Shown here: in pieces, positions 24,529 to 33,466 of the stretch
Layout of the letters: each line of letters opens with the position of its first letter
How positions within the stretch are numbered: position 1 is the first letter of the stretch
DNA from: a virus
Virus record (IMG/VR): IMGVR_UViG_3300031774_000025
Coordinates: 1-50,838 of that record
DNA length: 50,838 nucleotides
Reading direction: 5' to 3' (one strand)
Made by a program: the position numbers and the translations under genes
The notes under the pieces: generated by a model
The model's input: only the letters and a program-made list of their open reading frames with translations
What the model was told of the DNA's origin: nothing
The model's database searches: none

Positions 24529-26823
24529 ATGCAAGTTAAAAAGAGAGACGGAAGATTAGAAGACTTAAACATAGACAAACTACACAAAGTCGTTATGTAT
24601 GCCTGCGAGGACATCACAGGTGTTAGTGCAAGCCAAGTTGAAATAAACAGTCAAATACAATTCTTTGAAGAAATAGCAACAGAAGATATTCAAGAGACAC
24701 TTATTAAAAGTGCCGCTGATCTTATATCTGAAGAAACCCCAAATTACCAATATGTAGCAGGTAGATTAATTAACTATCATTTGCGTAAGCAAGTGTATGA
24801 AACATTTACACCACCATGCTTATGCGACATCATTCAAGACAATATTGACAAAGGATTTTATGATCCTGAGTTTACGGAACTTTATACCAAAGCAGAGATA
24901 GATGAACTTAATGATTACATTAAACATGAAAGAGATGAAGTGCTAACCTATGCGGCAATGGAACAATTCCGTGGTAAGTATCTAGTGCAAAACAGAGCAA
25001 CAGGTGAAATATTTGAAACACCACAAGTTGCTTACATGATGATATCAGCAACACTATTTGCAAAATATCCTGCAGATACTAGAATGAAGTATGTAAAAGA
25101 TTATTATGATGCAATTAGTTTATTTAAATTAAGTTTACCAACTCCTATTATGGCTGGTGTTAGAACACCTCAAAGACAGTTTAGCAGTTGCGTATTAATT
25201 GAAACAGACGACAGTTTAGATAGCATAAATGCAACTTCAAGTGCTGTGGTAAAATATGTAAGTCAAAAGGCAGGCATAGGTATAGGCGCAGGTAGTATTA
25301 GAGCAGTAGGTTCTAAGATTAGGAGTGGAGATGCTACCCATACAGGAGTTATCCCATTCTATAAATTATTTCAGTCTGCTGTAAAAAGTTGTTCACAAGG
25401 TGGAGTTAGAGGCGGAGCGGCAACATTATACTATCCTATTTGGCACTTAGAAATTGAGGATATGTTAGTCTTAAAAAATAATAAAGGCACTGAAGACAAT
25501 CGTGTAAGACACATGGACTATGGTGTGCAATTGAACAAACTTATGTATGAGCGACTTATTACAGGTGGTAACATTACATTGTTTAGTCCTCATGATGTTC
25601 CTGGATTATATGATGCTTTCTTTCAAGACCAAGACAAGTTTCAAGAGTTATATGAAAAAGCAGAACGTATGACCAGTATCAGAAAGAAAAGCATTCCTGC
25701 TATTGAATTGTTTAGTTCATTTATTCAAGAACGTAAGGATACAGGTAGAATATATTTAATGAATGTTGACCATGCTAATACACATGGAGCATTTATTGAA
25801 GAAGTAGCACCAATTAAACAAAGTAATCTATGTTGTGAAATTGACTTACCAACTAAGCCATTAAATGATATTAATGATCCTGAAGGTGAAATTTCTCTTT
25901 GCACATTATCAGCAATCAATTGGGGTGTTTTAAAAGACTTAGATGAAATGCAAAAAGTATGTAATTTGGCTGTTAGGGCACTAGATGAACTATTAGATTA
26001 TCAAAGTTACCCAGTAATAGCGGCAGAACTTAGCACAATGAAAAGACGTCCACTAGGTGTTGGTATTATTAACTTTGCATATTGGTTAGCAAAAAATGAT
26101 AGCAATTATCAAGAACCGAATTTAGAGTTAGTAGACGAATGGGCAGAAGCATGGAGTTATGGACTTATAAAAGCAAGTGCCGATTTGGCAGTTGAAAAAG
26201 GTGCAATATCAGGTAACATGGAAACAAAATACGGCCATGGTATTACTCCTAATCAAACATACAAAGTAGAAGTAAATGAACTTATTAAACACAAAGAACG
26301 TATGGATTGGAAAGGATTGCGTAAGCAATTAGCAGATACAGGAATAAGAAACTCCACTTTGATGGCTATTATGCCAGCAGAAACGTCTGCTCAGATAAGT
26401 AACAGCACGAACGGAATTGAGCCGCCACGTAGTTATGTAAGCATTAAGCAAAGTAAACATGGTGTGCTGAAGCAAGTAGTTCCTGGATATCCAAGATTAA
26501 AAAACAAATACGATCTATTGTGGGATCAAAAATCACCGGAAGGTTATTTAAAAATAATGGCAGTCCTGCAAAAATATATTGACCAAGGCATTTCGGTAAA
26601 TACATCATACAATCCGGAACACTACGAAGACGAAAAAGTTCCTATGAGTATGCTTATCCAAGATGTATTAATGTTTTATAAGTATGGCGGTAAACAGTTA
26701 TACTACAACAACACATTTGATGGACAAGGCGAAATAGATATTAATAAAAAAGAAGTAGAACAACCAATGTTCGTCACTACAGAAATTATAGATGACGAAG
26801 ACTGTGAGAGTTGTAAAATTTGA
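24529..26823 (+). CDS. nrdA: Ribonucleoside-diphosphate reductase, class Ia alpha subunit
   Basis: 764 residues. It reduces ribonucleoside diphosphates to deoxynucleotides together with NrdB, supplying DNA precursors. An N-terminal ATP-cone-like domain (KKRDGRLEDLNIDKLHKVV) precedes the ten-stranded barrel. Catalytic residues are present: C221 and C458 form the redox pair, C435 is the thiyl radical site in NLCCE with N433 and E437, and the C-terminal EDCESCKI (C759, C762) shuttles electrons. The length is normal for the bacterial class Ia enzyme. A sigma70-like promoter lies just upstream. The stop overlaps the start of nrdB. Confidence 0.97.
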   Translation: MQVKKRDGRLEDLNIDKLHKVVMYACEDITGVSASQVEINSQIQFFEEIATEDIQETLIKSAADLISEETPNYQYVAGRLINYHLRKQVYETFTPPCLCDIIQDNIDKGFYDPEFTELYTKAEIDELNDYIKHERDEVLTYAAMEQFRGKYLVQNRATGEIFETPQVAYMMISATLFAKYPADTRMKYVKDYYDAISLFKLSLPTPIMAGVRTPQRQFSSCVLIETDDSLDSINATSSAVVKYVSQKAGIGIGAGSIRAVGSKIRSGDATHTGVIPFYKLFQSAVKSCSQGGVRGGAATLYYPIWHLEIEDMLVLKNNKGTEDNRVRHMDYGVQLNKLMYERLITGGNITLFSPHDVPGLYDAFFQDQDKFQELYEKAERMTSIRKKSIPAIELFSSFIQERKDTGRIYLMNVDHANTHGAFIEEVAPIKQSNLCCEIDLPTKPLNDINDPEGEISLCTLSAINWGVLKDLDEMQKVCNLAVRALDELLDYQSYPVIAAELSTMKRRPLGVGIINFAYWLAKNDSNYQEPNLELVDEWAEAWSYGLIKASADLAVEKGAISGNMETKYGHGITPNQTYKVEVNELIKHKERMDWKGLRKQLADTGIRNSTLMAIMPAETSAQISNSTNGIEPPRSYVSIKQSKHGVLKQVVPGYPRLKNKYDLLWDQKSPEGYLKIMAVLQKYIDQGISVNTSYNPEHYEDEKVPMSMLIQDVLMFYKYGGKQLYYNNTFDGQGEIDINKKEVEQPMFVTTEIIDDEDCESCKI

Positions 26824-27929
26824 AGAAAAAATTGAGTGTATTAGACGTAAAAAATAAATCCGATCATACTAAAGCAAACATGTTTCTTGACGAAAATGGT
26901 GGCTTAGGTATGCAAAGATTTGATGTGATCAAATATAAGCAGTTTGAAAAATTAACTGATAAACAGTTAGGATTCTTTTGGCGTCCAGAAGAAGTTGATA
27001 TTCTAAAAGATGCAACTGACTTTAAAAATTTAACAGACTTTGAACAGCACATTTTTACTAGTAATTTAAAAAGACAAATATTACTAGATAGTGTCCAAGG
27101 ACGTTCACCTAATCTTGCATTACTACCCATTGTTAGTTTACCTGAGTTAGAAGCCTGGATTGAGACATGGGCATTCTCAGAAACTATCCACAGTAGAAGT
27201 TATTCACACATTATTAGAAATGTATATTCTAATCCAAGTAAAGTGTTTGATGATATGTTAGAGATGGAAGAAATAGTAAATTGTGCAGATAGTATTACAG
27301 AAAAATACGATGAACTTATAGAATTTAATGAACTAAGAAATAAAGGTTATAAGTCTTATAACGAATACGAACATAAAAAAGCAATATGGTTATGCTTAAT
27401 GAGTGTAAACATATTAGAAGGTGTTCGCTTTTATGTTTCATTTGCTTGTAGTTGGGCATTTGCAGAACTTAAAAAAATGGAAGGCAATGCTAAGATTATT
27501 AAACTAATTGCTAGAGATGAAAACGTCCATTTAGCCAGCACACAGCAAATGTTAAAATTACTTCCACTAGAAGATAAAGACTTTGCAAAAATAAAAGAAG
27601 AAACATATGAAGAAGTTACCCAAATGTATTTAGATGCAGTTGCACAAGAAAAAGAATGGGCAGACTATTTGTTTAAAGACGGAAGTATTATTGGACTTAA
27701 TGCAGAACTACTCAAACAGTATGTAGAATTTATTGCAGGTAAAAGAATGCATGCCGTAGGACAAGAAAAAATATTTAACACAGGCACAAACCCTCTTCCT
27801 TGGACGCAACAATGGATTGCAGGTGGTAGTGTTCAAGTTGCACCACAAGAAACTGAAATTAGTTCTTACGTTATTGGCGGAACTAAACAAGACGTAGAAA
27901 AAGATACGTTTAAAGGTTTCAGTTTATAA
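26820..27929 (+). CDS. nrdB: Ribonucleoside-diphosphate reductase, class Ia beta subunit
   Basis: 369 residues. It holds the diiron-tyrosyl radical cofactor needed by NrdA. The iron ligands and radical Tyr are visible: D90 (LLDSVQGR), E121 and H124 (SETIHSRSY), Y128, the ILEGVRFYVSF helix Glu, and E/H in ARDENVHL. The first available start in frame is TTG at 26820, overlapping the nrdA stop (TTGA); the first ATG, at 26880, would delete 20 residues, still before the conserved core, so the exact start is open. Coupled translation with nrdA is likely. Length is typical of the family. Confidence 0.96.
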   Translation: MKKKLSVLDVKNKSDHTKANMFLDENGGLGMQRFDVIKYKQFEKLTDKQLGFFWRPEEVDILKDATDFKNLTDFEQHIFTSNLKRQILLDSVQGRSPNLALLPIVSLPELEAWIETWAFSETIHSRSYSHIIRNVYSNPSKVFDDMLEMEEIVNCADSITEKYDELIEFNELRNKGYKSYNEYEHKKAIWLCLMSVNILEGVRFYVSFACSWAFAELKKMEGNAKIIKLIARDENVHLASTQQMLKLLPLEDKDFAKIKEETYEEVTQMYLDAVAQEKEWADYLFKDGSIIGLNAELLKQYVEFIAGKRMHAVGQEKIFNTGTNPLPWTQQWIAGGSVQVAPQETEISSYVIGGTKQDVEKDTFKGFSL

Positions 27930-27949
27930 TATACAAAATTAATCCCCCA

Positions 27950-27957
27950 CATAAATA
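27950..27957 (+). promoter_or_regulatory. T4-type late promoter (CATAAATA), leaderless spacing
   Basis: The last A is 6 bases before the A of the ATG at 27963. No Shine-Dalgarno sequence fits in between. Confidence 0.7.
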
Positions 27958-27962
27958 TTAGC

Positions 27963-28244
27963 ATGTATAATTTACAAGACGATCTCGGAAAAGTAAAATC
28001 TGTTAAACTTACAAATGGTGTTGAAGTTATTGCAACATTACTGGCCGCTGAAGATGATTATATTAATTTAGGAGAGCCTAGAGTAGTTGTTATCAATGAC
28101 GACGAACTTGCATTGATTCCTTATATTTTTACAGGATCATCTGAAGAAGTAGTTGTTAGATTTACAGAAGTTCAAGCAATAGTAGACACTTTAGAACAGA
28201 GTGCAAAAGATTACGAAAGCATCATAGAAGGCAAAGAAGATTAG
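27963..28244 (+). CDS. Small protein, possibly Sm-like fold
   Basis: 93 residues. The first half reads VKSVKLTNGVEVIATLLAAE followed by YINLGEPRVVVI, the strand-turn-strand pattern of Sm/LSm-type beta barrels (surface with a Gly-containing turn, then an hhGxL-like strand), and ends in an acidic helix. If so it could bind RNA or act as a small oligomer; this fold guess is weak. It has its own late promoter at leaderless spacing and precedes the PAAR gene, so a virion-assembly role is equally possible. Confidence 0.5.
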   Translation: MYNLQDDLGKVKSVKLTNGVEVIATLLAAEDDYINLGEPRVVVINDDELALIPYIFTGSSEEVVVRFTEVQAIVDTLEQSAKDYESIIEGKED

Positions 28245-28248
28245 TATA

Positions 28249-28256
28249 GATAAATA
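28249..28256 (+). promoter_or_regulatory. T4-type late promoter (GATAAATA), leaderless spacing
   Basis: The last A is 6 bases before the A of the ATG at 28262. The octamer starts shortly after the stop of the preceding gene. Confidence 0.75.
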
Positions 28257-28261
28257 CTAAT

Positions 28262-28528
28262 ATGCCAAGTATAGCAAGAGTTCAAACAGATAATGCACAA
28301 GGAGTCATTACAGGTCCTGGTGCTCCCACAGTAAAAGCAGACAACAAAAAAGTATCAGTAGAAAACGATAAAGTTGCTGGTCACGGAGATGCTCCTCATT
28401 CTGCACCAACATTAACATCTAATTATTCAAGCACAGTAAAAGCAAATAACAAATATGTTGCAAAAAATGGAACTATAGCCACATGTGGGCATAGTGTTAG
28501 TTCCGAATCGACTGTAAAAGTGGATTAA
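28262..28528 (+). CDS. PAAR-type tail spike tip protein
   Basis: 88 residues. PAAR proteins form the sharp metal-tipped cone on the end of the phage tail tube; T4 gp5.4 is the counterpart. The sequence shows the family layout: MPSIARVQTDNAQGVITGPG, the turn-rich VKADNKKVSVENDKVAGHGD with a metal-type His, and a second block (TVKANNKYVAKNGTIATCGH) containing the Cys/His that would complete the site. The short length fits a single-domain PAAR. It is transcribed from a late promoter that predicts a leaderless mRNA, and is followed after 3 bases by a radical SAM gene. Confidence 0.8.
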   Translation: MPSIARVQTDNAQGVITGPGAPTVKADNKKVSVENDKVAGHGDAPHSAPTLTSNYSSTVKANNKYVAKNGTIATCGHSVSSESTVKVD

Positions 28529-28531
28529 CAA

Positions 28532-29557
28532 ATGGCCAATTTACTTTCTGTAAGAGGCCCGCATTCAAGAAGCACTAACAACAATTTAAGAGTCCAATGG
28601 AATATGGGAAACCCATGTAATTACGAATGTAGTTATTGCCCTCCAATACTACACGATGGCTCTAAACCTTGGTTTAAAAGTCAGGTATATATTGACACCA
28701 TTGAACGACTAAACATGCATTACACGGCGTTAAACAAAGTCTTAGACTATGAATTAATAGGTGGAGAAGTAACTGTTATACCTGGATTTGAAGATATTAT
28801 ACGCAAAATACGAGAGTCAGGAGCAAGGTCTTTAGTGTTTACAAACGGTGGCAGAACAGTTAATTGGTGGTCTAAAGCAAAGTATTACTTAGACTCTATA
28901 GTATATACATATCACCCTTTAAGCCAGGATAAAGAGCATTTTAAGGCGGTTTTAAACGAAATAAAAGACTTTGTGCATGTTGATATTAACATAGCCGGTA
29001 TAGGCGGCAGAGTCGACGAATTAGGCGTCTTAACAGAAGAGATTAGAGACCTTTTTAAAGACTGTAAACGTAATAACTATGATAGTATCAGTATATGTGT
29101 TAAAACCATGTATAAGAAGTTACTAGGCGCCCGTAGTAAGCAAGAAACATATTGGGAATACACAGACAGCGAGTTAGAAGTTTTAAGCAGACCAGGTATT
29201 AAACCACGTCCTGCACCGCCACCAGATCCTAATGCTCCAGCACCTACGCCACCAGATCCTAAAACATATATGACAGAGTTTTTATATGATGATGGAACTG
29301 CGAAATATGTGCAAAATCATCAGATAATAAATGAAAGATTAAATCAGTTTTATGGTATGAGATGCCATTTAGGAACGGAAAGCCTAAACATAGATGCTAC
29401 AGGTAATATGTATAGTAGTTGGTGTGGTGCAATTAATTTTGGTAATATTGCTGATAAAGAATGGAATCTTCCTGAAGTAGGTTTTGTTTGTCCATTAAGT
29501 AATTGCAATAATCTAAGTGATATATCAATTACTAAGACCGCTATCGATATGGTATAA
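28532..29557 (+). CDS. Radical SAM enzyme with cysteine-rich C-terminal region
   Basis: 341 residues. C29-x3-C33-x2-C36 (CNYECSYCPP) is the radical SAM [4Fe-4S] motif, followed by LIGGEVTVIPGF (the GGE motif) and strand motifs of the TIM barrel. The C-terminal part has further cysteines (MRCHLGTESLNIDATGNMYS, SWCGA, FVCPLSNCNN), a SPASM-like auxiliary cluster region. A proline-rich insert (KPRPAPPPDPNAPAPTPPDP) near residue 226-245 is unusual. Such enzymes often modify peptides or sugars; the substrate is unknown. It follows the PAAR gene in one transcript and overlaps, tail to tail by 33 bases, a degenerate relative on the minus strand. Confidence 0.8.
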   Translation: MANLLSVRGPHSRSTNNNLRVQWNMGNPCNYECSYCPPILHDGSKPWFKSQVYIDTIERLNMHYTALNKVLDYELIGGEVTVIPGFEDIIRKIRESGARSLVFTNGGRTVNWWSKAKYYLDSIVYTYHPLSQDKEHFKAVLNEIKDFVHVDINIAGIGGRVDELGVLTEEIRDLFKDCKRNNYDSISICVKTMYKKLLGARSKQETYWEYTDSELEVLSRPGIKPRPAPPPDPNAPAPTPPDPKTYMTEFLYDDGTAKYVQNHQIINERLNQFYGMRCHLGTESLNIDATGNMYSSWCGAINFGNIADKEWNLPEVGFVCPLSNCNNLSDISITKTAIDMV

Positions 29558-30439
29558 TTGTCTACCCATTAATGTTGTTAAAACATAATATACTTTCTTT
29601 TCGTATTCATAATCTAAATTAAAAGCCTGTAATTCCCAATCATCGCAAAGTGCATTAGAAAAAATTTGCATTTCTTCATAATTATAAAACACATGTCCTG
29701 TAACTGATAGATATATGTCCTCTTGTTGCTCCATTTCAAATGCTTTTGCATTAGGTAATACAAAATTATCAGGATTGTCTAATATACTTTTACCTTTTAT
29801 TTTTTTAACAAAGTGCTTGAGGTAATGATACCCTTGTAAAGATTTTTCTAGTGTTGGTTTGTTCGAATCCACAGTATGCACATCATACAACCATTTACCT
29901 TCTTCATTAACAATGTTACTCATGTCTCCAGCAATACAATCTCCATCGTGTTCATACACTTTGTCGAAAAGTTCTTTCATGTATTTTAAATCTAATTTAT
30001 TATGTTTAAATTTTATAAACTGTATTTGTTTATTTTTAACAGCATCAATATTAGCCTTAACAATTTTCCAATCAGCATTTAAAAATACTTTATCAACAAT
30101 TCCTGTTGTTTTAAATACAAAATATGCTCCTAAGTCACTAAGGCTTTTATATAAATTAATATCGCCCATACCATATGTTACTATTGTAGATGATATGTGA
30201 TGGCTTGTTAAAAATGATACAACTTTTTCTATATCTGTGTAACACATAGGATCGCCAAAAACAGAAACAAAGTCTACATGATCAATGTCATTTAACGATG
30301 AAATGTAATCTATAAGAGAATTAGAATCTAGTTGATAGTTTATATTACGTTTGCCAAATCTATGGTTTACCCATTGTCCTTGTGCTGACAAAGGATTAAA
30401 TACTATCGAATCAGTTGTTGTGTCTATTATTAAGTTCAT
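29525..30439 (-). CDS. Radical-SAM-barrel-like protein lacking cluster cysteines
   Basis: 304 residues. DFVSVFGDPMCYTDIEKVVSFL resembles the GGE/GEP strand and helix of the radical SAM barrel, and VTYGMGDINLYKSL the next strand-helix unit. The usual CxxxCxxC loop is missing: the corresponding region reads NPLSAQGQWVNHRF with no cysteine. If the homology is right it is a non-catalytic partner or a different enzyme on the same barrel. It converges on the radical SAM gene with a 33-base overlap, which hints at a functional pair. A terminator hairpin with an ACTAAATA motif lies just upstream of its ATG. Confidence 0.55.
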   Translation of the reverse strand: MNLIIDTTTDSIVFNPLSAQGQWVNHRFGKRNINYQLDSNSLIDYISSLNDIDHVDFVSVFGDPMCYTDIEKVVSFLTSHHISSTIVTYGMGDINLYKSLSDLGAYFVFKTTGIVDKVFLNADWKIVKANIDAVKNKQIQFIKFKHNKLDLKYMKELFDKVYEHDGDCIAGDMSNIVNEEGKWLYDVHTVDSNKPTLEKSLQGYHYLKHFVKKIKGKSILDNPDNFVLPNAKAFEMEQQEDIYLSVTGHVFYNYEEMQIFSNALCDDWELQAFNLDYEYEKKVYYVLTTLMGRQLYHIDSGLSN

Positions 30440-30465
30440 AAAAAAAGCACTAATATTTAGTGCTT
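30440..30465 (-). terminator. Terminator of the protease gene, with late-promoter-like loop
   Basis: On the minus strand AAGCACTAA (30465-30457) pairs with TTAGTGCTT (30453-30445) around a three-base loop and runs into seven Ts (30446-30440) directly before the next ATG (30439). The octamer ACTAAATA at 30461-30454, like the one at 40767, lies within the hairpin. Confidence 0.7.
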
Positions 30466-30492
30466 CTTTTAAATGTTTTTTAGAACTATTGG

Positions 30493-32088
30493 TTACGGTT
30501 TCTGAGGTCCTGTTGGAGCCACAGCATATGATATAACTGCTTCGTAATCATTTGCTTCATCATCGTAATAATATTCGTCTGCAACGTTTAGATCGTTAGC
30601 ATTACCGCCATTTGCGTAAACACCAATTGAATATTCTTCAACTATTGTTTTACTGCCTACTGTTCCTTTAACTGCAAAGTTGTATATGCCTGGTGCTATA
30701 CTATTTGGAGCAAGTGTTGAATTGGATGTATCTGCTGTAACTATACCAGTGCCTGTATTAAATGTCATCCATGGTGACAAAGGACTAAAGTCAATTACTG
30801 CAACATTACTTGCTGAACCACTTATGTTAATGTTTACATTTGCACTTGAACCATATTCAATATCAAATAATCTACCTGATGGATGTGATGCAAATGAAAC
30901 GTCTGTTGATTGTGGAGCATAAGCAAGTGAGAAACTAACATTTCCTGAATCTAATGATTTGCCTGAATCAAATGTTAAGTCAGTATATTTTAAAAGTGTA
31001 GTAGTGCTGTCTGAAGAGTTTGAAGTCTGCCTTGCGTAAATATGCCCTTCTGTTACTAATGTTGATTTAATTTGGTTTGCAGATTGTGAACTATATATGT
31101 CAATATATTGAGCACAAATACCTGATGTAATTGCAGTAGAAACAGAAGTTCCGTCTTGCCATACATAGTTTGCAACATTACTGCTGTCTGCAATCATTAC
31201 GTCTTTACCTATTGCAAAGATATCAAGTTTAGCATTTGTATTAACTGATCTTTCTAAATCGATATTTGCTGAAGTATCTACAATCGGTCTATTAGTAATA
31301 TCCATTACTTTATAACTATTATCTATAGCACCTACAGTAATAACTGTATCTAAACCACCCGGTGTAAAGTTATCTACTTCACCACCATCATTACCTGCGG
31401 CCGCTATAACAATAAGGCCATCATCTAACATATCATTAAGAGTATCATCAATTAATTGGCTCTTAGTCATAGTAAATGGCATACAAACAACTTTTGGATC
31501 TGAGGCATCGTTTGCCGCATGGTGAACTGCGACTGAATCTAAAGCAGAAACAACTTCACCAACTGATATGTTTCCTGCTCCTTCGTTAAACATTTTGACA
31601 TTAAACAAAGTTGCATCTGGAGATGAACCTATGTTGTCACCTACTATAAGACTTGCCATTGCTGTTCCGTGGCCATTTGTGTCTGCAAAGCCAGTTGCAA
31701 TAGATGTATTATATAGGTTTGTGATAGTTGAACTACCGAATTCGTTATGTGATGCATTAATTCCTGTATCTAATAGGTAAATCTTTGCATTTGTTCCTGT
31801 GCTTTGAGGACTCCATGCAGGTGCCCCACTTGCGTCAATGCCGTGTTGTTTAAGAAAAGTGTTGTTTGCCGTTGCTATAGATAAGTTACTTGTAACTTCA
31901 TCTGCTTCTAACTGACTACTTTTCAATCCGTTAATTGCCGCAACTTGTTCCTGTGTTCCTTCAACTTTATAACTTCCTAACATTTTATAGTTAGTTGTTA
32001 TCGATGCACCGGCATTAGTAATAGCAGTATTACATTGATCAGATGTAGAGTGAACTGCCTTATTAATTTTGATGATATATGATGCCAT
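30493..32088 (-). CDS. Subtilisin-like serine protease (S8)
   Basis: 531 residues. An N-terminal inhibitor-I9-like prodomain (ASYIIKINKAV...LGSYKVEGTQEQ) is followed by the S8 catalytic domain: D107 in IYLLDTGIN, H140 in TNGHGTAMAS, N233 in AAAGNDGG (oxyanion hole) and S315 in DGTSVSTA. The C-terminal 190 residues are beta-rich, Ig-like, and end in an acidic Tyr-rich tail. There is no signal peptide, so it probably acts in the virion or during assembly. A late promoter on the minus strand at 32124-32131 and GGAG at 32095-32098 precede it. The processed target is unknown. Confidence 0.9.
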   Translation of the reverse strand: MASYIIKINKAVHSTSDQCNTAITNAGASITTNYKMLGSYKVEGTQEQVAAINGLKSSQLEADEVTSNLSIATANNTFLKQHGIDASGAPAWSPQSTGTNAKIYLLDTGINASHNEFGSSTITNLYNTSIATGFADTNGHGTAMASLIVGDNIGSSPDATLFNVKMFNEGAGNISVGEVVSALDSVAVHHAANDASDPKVVCMPFTMTKSQLIDDTLNDMLDDGLIVIAAAGNDGGEVDNFTPGGLDTVITVGAIDNSYKVMDITNRPIVDTSANIDLERSVNTNAKLDIFAIGKDVMIADSSNVANYVWQDGTSVSTAITSGICAQYIDIYSSQSANQIKSTLVTEGHIYARQTSNSSDSTTTLLKYTDLTFDSGKSLDSGNVSFSLAYAPQSTDVSFASHPSGRLFDIEYGSSANVNINISGSASNVAVIDFSPLSPWMTFNTGTGIVTADTSNSTLAPNSIAPGIYNFAVKGTVGSKTIVEEYSIGVYANGGNANDLNVADEYYYDDEANDYEAVISYAVAPTGPQKP

Positions 32089-32123
32089 TTAAAACTCCAA
32101 TTGTAAGTTTGATATTATAAGTA

Positions 32124-32131
32124 TATTTATC
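32124..32131 (-). promoter_or_regulatory. T4-type late promoter (GATAAATA)
   Basis: Reads GATAAATA on the minus strand, 36 bases before the ATG at 32088, with GGAG at 32098-32095. Confidence 0.75.
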
Positions 32132-32168
32132 ACTATTTAGAAGATAATTTAACTTACTTGGTATTTAT

Positions 32169-33197
32169 ATGAATTTCACTTTAGGACACCCAAATTCTGT
32201 TTTACTACAGGACCGTATGTGTGTTTACACTATTAAAAAGCCTGAAGATAATTTATCTCTATTAGAAAGATATCATAACGAATTAAAAGAATTCGATGGT
32301 TGCACCTTGATGTTAAGTGGCGGAACAGACAGCCAATTTATGTTAAGACTGCTAACACATTTTAACATAAAATTTATACCAATTACATATAAAACAACAT
32401 GGAAAGGCGGTGTTGTAAATACTGACGATGTAATATATGCTCAAGAAGTAGCAAACAAATTTAGTCTTGATTTAGAGGTTATAGATTTTGATTTAAAAGA
32501 ATTTTACGACAGCAACCAACACATGAGAGTTGGAAAAAAGTTTAATACATCTAGTCCACAGGTTGCTATGCATTTAGAATTTATAGACAGATATATACCC
32601 CCTAATAGCAAACTGGTTATGGGCGGCGACATGCCTTACTTGATCTATAACCAAGCAGGTAGTGAACATAACAATTATACTGGATTAGACTATTTGGTTG
32701 CAGAGACTCCTAGAATATTAGTTAATACTATAAAACCTTATCATAATATTTGTGAAAACAAAGGCATACAGTTTATTAAAAACATATCTTATTGCTCTCC
32801 TGAAGCAGTATATCAAATATTAGATCAGCAAATCAAAATAGTAGAAGAACAAAAAATTCATGTAGAGTTTAACGACAAAGAGCCTCAATTCAGAGAGATG
32901 TTAGAATTTAAAAAAGCAGTTTGGAATTCTATAGTGCCGGGCGATATAAACACTCTTATGAAAGTTGGCGGCTTTGAAAGACTTAAAAAGTTTCTTGCAA
33001 TTAAGTCAGGTATATACAACCACTATGATAAACTATACCGAGAGCCTATGCAAGTATATGATGATAAAACTAAAGTAGATGGTATCAGATATAAACTCAA
33101 AATCGATGATGCTACTAAACAACTTTCACAACGTTTCGAAGATGCAATAAAAAAATCTAATAGCAAATGTATCAACGGATTCCATTTTGACTTCTAA
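32169..33197 (+). CDS. PP-loop ATP pyrophosphatase, asparagine-synthetase-like
   Basis: 342 residues. CTLMLSGGTDSQFMLRLL contains the SGGxDS PP-loop (residues 50-55) that binds ATP pyrophosphate in asparagine synthetase, N-type ATPase and sugar amidotransferase families. IKFIPITYKT and LDLEVIDFDL supply the following Rossmann-like strands. There is no N-terminal glutaminase, so ammonia or another nucleophile would come from a partner. It could form an amide on a sugar or amino acid. No late octamer or clear early promoter is seen in the 80-base gap between it and the divergent protease gene. Confidence 0.75.
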   Translation: MNFTLGHPNSVLLQDRMCVYTIKKPEDNLSLLERYHNELKEFDGCTLMLSGGTDSQFMLRLLTHFNIKFIPITYKTTWKGGVVNTDDVIYAQEVANKFSLDLEVIDFDLKEFYDSNQHMRVGKKFNTSSPQVAMHLEFIDRYIPPNSKLVMGGDMPYLIYNQAGSEHNNYTGLDYLVAETPRILVNTIKPYHNICENKGIQFIKNISYCSPEAVYQILDQQIKIVEEQKIHVEFNDKEPQFREMLEFKKAVWNSIVPGDINTLMKVGGFERLKKFLAIKSGIYNHYDKLYREPMQVYDDKTKVDGIRYKLKIDDATKQLSQRFEDAIKKSNSKCINGFHFDF

Positions 33198-33231
33198 TTA
33201 CCCTATTATCTATAGGATTTTAAATAACCAA

Positions 33232-33239
33232 TATAAATA
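33232..33239 (+). promoter_or_regulatory. Exact TATAAATA octamer, target unclear
   Basis: The only perfect T4 late consensus in the window. The nearest downstream gene starts 126 bases away with a terminator-like hairpin in between, so it may be inactive or drive a short transcript. Confidence 0.35.
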
Positions 33240-33254
33240 GATGTTATAAACAGA

Positions 33255-33280
33255 TATAACCTAAAGTTATAGAGTTTTTT
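33255..33280 (+). terminator. Weak terminator
   Basis: TATAAC (33255-33260) and GTTATA (33266-33271) form a 6 bp stem with a five-base loop, followed by GAG and six Ts. It lies between the PP-loop gene and the early promoter at 33323. Confidence 0.45.
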
Positions 33281-33322
33281 AATTACCTCCTTACATTTTA
33301 ATCTATCTTAATTAATGTGCAG

Positions 33323-33351
33323 TTGATTTTGAAAGAGGTTATGTGTAATAC
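33323..33351 (+). promoter_or_regulatory. Sigma70-like early promoter for the cytochrome c operon
   Basis: TTGATT at 33323-33328, a 17-base spacer and TAATAC at 33346-33351. It lies 14 bases before the first ATG (33365) of the five-gene operon. The -10 is a moderate match. Confidence 0.5.
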
Positions 33352-33364
33352 AAATAGATATAAC

Positions 33365-33466
33365 ATGAGTAAACAAACAATCACAAAAGTAAAAGACAGA
33401 GCAGAACTTTTTACATTAATTAGCATGTTTTTGTTTAGTGTTTTAGCACTAACACCTGCAGTATAA
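33365..33466 (+). CDS. 33-residue single-pass membrane peptide
   Basis: MSKQTITKVKDRAELF is a short basic N-terminus followed by one hydrophobic segment (TLISMFLFSVLALTPAV) to the end. It is the first of five genes in a row whose stop and start codons overlap as TAATG, which strongly supports it as a real gene despite its length. Small hydrophobic proteins of this type often accompany respiratory or photosynthetic complexes, but no family is recognised. Confidence 0.6.
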   Translation: MSKQTITKVKDRAELFTLISMFLFSVLALTPAV

